A stretch of DNA of 64,000 nt from Azolla caroliniana. Lineage: Eukaryota > Polypodiophyta. Below the pieces are notes generated by a model. That model saw nothing but the letters and a program-made list of their open reading frames with translations. It was not told where the DNA came from and ran no database searches. The translations under genes and the position numbers were made by a program. Shown here piece after piece: positions 58,647-64,000 of the stretch. Numbering within the stretch: the first letter of the stretch is position 1; every line of letters begins with the position of its first letter. Location of the stretch: assembly GCA_043228905.1 (NCBI GenBank), contig JBHGNT010000007.1, positions 7,192,001 to 7,256,000 of the forward strand, given 5' to 3'.

Positions 58647-58660
58647 ACCCTAAACCCTAA
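58637..58660 (+). repeat. Short telomere-type (CCCTAAA) repeat at the IQD stop codon
   Basis: Three CCCTAA(A) units in a row overlap the end of the IQD reading frame; the TAA stop (58644-58646) is part of the first unit. This is an interstitial telo-box-like array, far too short for a chromosome end. Confidence 0.9.
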
Positions 58661-61600
58661 GCACAAAATCCAGTGACCACCACACTATGTAAAAATGAGA
58701 AGAAGAAGAAGATGATGATGATGATGATGAAGATGCAAAATCAGAAGCAATTGTGTCAAAATGGTATCACAAACTTGTGAAGCAAAAAGCAAAAGAAAGC
58801 AATGTCCATAGCACTTGGTTATTATTTTGGATGGATCACCTTATGTTTTACACTTTGTCTCTTTTGACACTTTGTTATGATTTGCTTTTTGGCCTACTCC
58901 TTTTCCTCGGTGGCATGCCTTCCATAAATTCCATCTTTTTAAAATGGACCTAATAACATCAAACAACAACAACAAAATTACTAAGGATTCAAGAAGAAGA
59001 ATAAAAAGCATGAAAAAAATTGCACCTTAAAAAATATCTTTCATCCTTTGTTCCCTAGCACTAAATAAACTAAACTTACACTATCAAAGTAGATGTCATC
59101 TTATGCTTGGTTTTTATCAAGAATTCGTCCATACCCTCACTTCCCCCCTTCATTTGTCCCAAACTATTCCATCACACTATATACTACAATTGTCACCCAC
59201 CGTCCCATGGATTTCGTTAGTTTCACCTTTCGGATTTAACGGAAAGCATGTATTGTTGTTGGCTAGCATGCAATGATCGCTTTCATGTTTGTTATTATCA
59301 TGTCATTGTATATGTGCACTTGCACTTTGTGATTTACTGAATGTGATGTGTGTTGAATGCTCAAAGAACGAGTTGACAAAGCGTTGCAGTTTCGGGTTCT
59401 GAGTTTCTCTTACAATTTGGAGAGAATCATGAGATTGTACATTTTGTACTGTGCTCGTCGACATTCAAATTGGGGAGAAAACACTTGAATATGGATGTTA
59501 AGGACTTGCTTATTTATTCGCACTTATTAATAGCGGTTGAACGAGATGTGTGAGTTAGTGTTACATGAGAACCAAGGGCAATCATCCTTCAAGGCAGGCA
59601 TGTCCCCAAACTTTATGTCTTGCTAGAAAAAGAAATCCTCGTTGAAAATAAAAATGGTATGCTTAGTTTGGAAAATCATACTCGTTATACTTAAAACAAT
59701 TCCATGTTTTGTTCGAGTCCTCTTATACAATGAATGTATTCATTATATTTCTAACAACGTAATCTTCTCAAGCATAAGGAATTGTTACAACTAGCTAGCA
59801 CAATTGGGGATCACTCCTTTTTTATCTCTCACATATGTTGCAAACACAATGTGTTACTCATTGAGATTATATTCCTAATATTGATTGAAATCTAAAAAGT
59901 TAACATGATGATGGAGAAGGAAGTTTTTGAAAAAAAATTCAGCATTCATGCGTTATGACGATACAACAACGATGTTTTGAAATTTAGTATTTATGTGTCA
60001 TGACGATAAAACAAGGATGTTTTGAATTTTAGCATTCATGTGTCCTTTATGAGTTGTCCGAACTCATTCAACTTCCGCAATCAATATCATAGTAAAAGGT
60101 CATCGGTTCAATTCAAGCATCCAAATTATTGCCAATGGCACTTAGTGGTAATTGCACTCTTTCTTTTGAATTTGCCTTTGGATATTTTGTTGGAGGCATC
60201 CTTGTTAGAAATACTCATAACTATGGATTTTTCTCCTACCAAGGCGACTTTACAATGAAGAAATGCTCCTTCCATGTGATAATCGATGGATGCTTTATAA
60301 AGTCTCGAAATTCCATAATAAAAATATTGGATTATGAAAACATGATTGATAAACAAATATGCATATGCAATGCACAAAATAACTTTTATTTCTTAAACAT
60401 AAAAATCATTCGACTTCCATCAACACCACATACATTCTCCATATTTACATATAAAATGCAAAGCAACTCTTTTCCGCTAAAAGCATGGCAAAACACATTT
60501 TGATGCTTTTCTAGAGAGCAAAAAACAATAAAGAATTTCTTCATATAAGTATCCTAAAGATACTAGTATTTAAAATATCAATATGGCCAAGTTTGTTTGA
60601 GAAGTGGTGTCTATATTAAATATATGCATATGCACCTCAAAACCTTGAAAACAGACTCTTTACATGTACTATTGAAGGCTCAAAACCCTTCTACTACGAA
60701 TGACACATCTAAAGTATCTCTATCCAAACACACAAGATCCTCTATTCTACATATATTGTTTAAAAAGCTCAACTAATTGTAAGTAGGAAGATTGTGTTAC
60801 GCTGATATCAATCGGTAAACAATAACACCCTTACAAAGGGCACTCCGTAAACACAAAATAGTGATGGATTTAGTTTATTCGCCACTAAGACAAAGAAACC
60901 CTCTTATACTCCTCAATGTGTTTTCTCAATTTGGAACCTTAGCTAACTAATTTGCCACTATGGAAATCGTATAGGACCATAACATATAATGAGCCCAAAT
61001 TGGTGTTACATGAATTGGAGTATATTTTACATCAATTATTATAATATGCAAACTCCAATAAGGATAATATAACATGCATACATACTATGAGGATTTATTT
61101 CTCACTTTAGTCCTAGTTAATCATAAAAAATGTGGATTGATTGGGATGTCACAATGTAAGTAGATTTCAGCACCCACTAGCTTTCATAATTAATTTGACA
61201 CAACATTGAATTAAGTGCACAACGTAAGTCATGGATAGAAATACAAAGTACTTAACAATTACCCTACAATTAGAAACAACTCTTGAAACTTATTTTTTTT
61301 AACCCTTGAATTAAGGACAATTCTCTCATTAGTTGGGAGTTCTTCAAAGAAAATCTACTTATTTGTTGATGTTTATAACCAAACTACCTTATTTTAAGAA
61401 GGAATATTGAGGGTGTTTTAAAATTGAATGGGAATGTTCCGTTTCATAGAGGATATTACAAATACACCACTGAGTTTGTTGAACTTTGTTCTGAATTGTC
61501 CTCTTATTTGAAGGACGCTCCCTTTTATTTTTATTTCAATTTACACGTTTTACAACATCTCATTGTGCAATGTTTTTAGTGGATATAATGATACTCCGTG

Positions 61601-64000
61601 CTTAAAAAGATATCCACTACATCCACGGGGCTAAATTTAAACACTTCATGAATACTTGTTTTGTTGATGGTGGACCACCTTTGAGATGTTTGCTACCTGT
61701 CCACAACTAATAAATAATGCTTCTTTCTTTTTCACCTTTTTCATGACAACATGAAACCATGAGTTGGATGATTATGACCTGATATTTCTCACACATATTG
61801 GTTGCTATTTTGTTTCAAATTCTATGGATGATTCTTTTATTTTTTATTGCCTCTATGGTCGAGCATGCACAATTGAGGGCTATTTTAGGCCCCTTTGCCT
61901 TATAATTCTCCATCTTCTACACTTGGCTCAACTTGTATTCTAAAAGCAAAGCTTAGTAACTCTCTCACTATTAGACTTTAGTTGGGAATGTTTTCCAGAG
62001 TTACTACATTACTTTTCACTAATTAGTAGCACAAATTGACCAACAACTTGGTTAAGATCATGATGTCCTTTTACTAGTATTATATTTTCATGGTGTACTC
62101 GGCATAATTCAAAGAGTACACCATATGTTTTAGATATTAATAAAACATCATGGGGGTCCTTGCATGCTACTTGAATTATTCTTTACTGCTATGTGCTTTG
62201 TGCAATTATCTCTTGAAACAAGTTCACTGATTCCAATAAATTTGCATGTGGAAGCTAGGTTTGGGTTGTTGACACTGTAGCTTCTGGTTTATGTTATGAT
62301 GACTATTGACACATAGGCACACAAGTGTACTAGCCTAGGAGAGACTGACCCATAGGATCACAAAGATCCACCCAATTATATGGAGGGGGAAGAATATCAT
62401 ATCGTCTTAGCAATAAAGACACGGGGAATATGCACGTCTCTTATTTCACTCATTTGTTTCCAAGTCACTCATATTTTAAGATAAGCGAATAAGGTTATAC
62501 CCTCCATCTACACTGCTCAATGCTTTAGTGCCTCACTATGCAATCATATGGTATGTGTGTATAAGGCCACCCTCCTACGAGAGATGTTTATTGCCACAAC
62601 GGGGGTTTATATGTAATATGTTAAGACGAAAATTAAGGCAACATTAAAGGGAGAAAACATGCAGTTAATCAACTAGTCGATAATGGAATGATAATTGCCA
62701 TCTTGCCACACCTTTTCTAATGTTTTGGATGTTCATGTAGGCATCCCACTCTAGAGAGCTCCATTGTTCATGTCATGAGAGAGAGAAAGAGTTATTCATG
62801 ACAACATCTTATTAGCCATCTTGTTAAGCCTTTGTTTGCAGAATGAACTTTGGCCCTGAAAAAACCTTGCCTTCGACTCCTAGCATATTCTTACAAGTTC
62901 CAAGGGGGACAATGAACAATGCACAAATAATTTACAATAATATTGAAGAACAACTTATTATACCCAACAACAATTCACCATTGACAAACCATTTCAATCA
63001 ATCAATTAATAATAATACTAGTGCAAAAACTTCTTTTTTTAATTTGGAGAAATAGAAGGTGAAGTTCGATATTTTTGTAACCAACAATGATATATACCTT
63101 CATAATCAATTAGGAATGGAGCTTTATGAATATTTTTACATGAGATTACTGCTAGGACAATGTTAGAACTAATTGTCTAGTTGTATGGATTGGTTTAATC
63201 AAAGATGTCTTTATATGAATTTTAGGATGTTTGTGCCATAAACAAATAGGAACTAACATTTCCATAGAAGGGGAGGTAGCACAATCACGACATGTTAAGA
63301 AGACTCTACACAACCCACATTAAAGTCGGGCGATTAGGACAATCTATCAACTTCAACATGACAACCTCAAGGTAATAGTTAAATACTTTAACCGTTGTCG
63401 TGAAGCAATTGCTTTACAATATAAAAACAAACTCAAATATTATCAAGTGAAATTTGTGAGCCTTGAACCCATGATGTTGTATACCAAATACAAAGCATAA
63501 ACCATTACGATGTATTATTTATATCTCTTTCATATTGGGGACTCATATGAGCAGGACAACCCCAAATGGCGATCATGCATCACATGCATCCTCAGATACA
63601 TCATATGCACATGTGCACCTATATAAAGAGGGGGAAGGGATGCATCAATCAATCGATCAAATCAGAAAATCACATAATTAATTAATCAAACAAGTTAGCT
63701 CATATGTGAAGTATCTTATTTTTAAAAATTGAAGTCAAGGAATCAAAGCCGGAGTTTGACATAGAAAAGTTTCATCTTTGCAATCGAGCATTGTAAATTT
63801 GGTAAAATCTTGTATTCTCAATCATATCATATACTCTTGCTTCTTAAATCATGCATTGTCTCTGTCTCTTGTCTATGCTTGTCTCTCTCGCATGTCTAGC
63901 GGTTCGACGCATCGAGCATGAACTACATGTTAGAAATATTGAGAATCGATTAGATAGGTATATAGAGTTACAACCATAGAGATGGATATATGAAAACAAA
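58661..64000. other. 3' UTR of the IQD gene followed by AT-rich spacer, no gene seen
   Basis: The first few hundred bases carry GAA/GAT trinucleotide runs (58696-58732) and possible AATAAA-type signals (for example near 59064), fitting an IQD 3' UTR. Beyond about 59.3 kb the sequence is AT-rich, with only short unrecognisable ORFs. No RNA gene, clear transposon end or repeat array is visible. Confidence 0.5.

Noticed and set aside
58637-58660. Chromosome end
   Set aside because: Only three CCCTAAA units, with normal sequence on both sides.
60022-60503. Small ORFs after the IQD gene
   Set aside because: AT-rich, overlapping on both strands, and without recognisable motifs.

Overview
The window looks like TE-rich nuclear DNA of a land plant, probably a seed plant with a large genome. 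The reasons are a dual-targeted-type organellar PheRS gene with many introns, an IQD (IQ67-domain) calmodulin-binding gene (a land-plant family), Copia elements primed by initiator tRNA-Met, plant-type LINEs with a zf-RVT tail, a Mutator-like element, and AT-rich spacers. I cannot name the species. I see no CRISPR array, operon or prokaryotic feature.

Only two host genes are convincing. On the minus strand, positions 9127 to 2727 carry a complete nine-exon gene for organellar phenylalanyl-tRNA synthetase (430 residues once spliced). Its first intron, about 4 kb long, holds a 2.4 kb Mutator-like foldback element and a decayed tandem array. On the plus strand, positions 54334 to 58646 carry a complete four-exon IQD gene (about 748 residues). 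It is preceded by a tight cluster of ACGT-core (G-box/ABRE-like) sites and a CT-rich leader.

The roughly 45 kb between them is nested transposon debris. In order it contains: a Copia-type LTR; a tRNA-like (SINE) head; a LINE with only three in-frame stops; a 1.9 kb segment with a GC-rich core that recurs 9 kb away; several LTRs of one Copia family and a Copia pol joined directly to an LTR; a GCTA-rich minisatellite; an unrecognised minus-strand transposon-like ORF with coiled coils; the second copy of the 1.9 kb segment; a Gypsy integrase scrap; a second Copia RT scrap; an LTR with primer-binding site; a Gypsy gag fragment in reverse; and a Gypsy LTR followed by gag, protease, RT, RNase H and a truncated integrase.

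From 32 kb to 53 kb the DNA is AT-rich and almost empty. Its best structures are a 291-bp LTR-like element with a perfect 5-bp target duplication and 85-bp terminal inverted repeats (35344-35634), and a 163-bp tandem array hit twice, by a 960-bp solo LTR and a 1.8 kb LINE, both with intact target-site duplications (38391-41680). The last 5.3 kb after the IQD gene shows no gene.

I found no new multi-gene system. The candidates most worth following are the duplicated GC-rich segment, the unrecognised ORF at 19.6-21.6 kb, the LTR-like inverted-repeat element and the ACGT-core promoter cluster. Exon boundaries were worked out by eye from splice sites, reading phase and family conservation.
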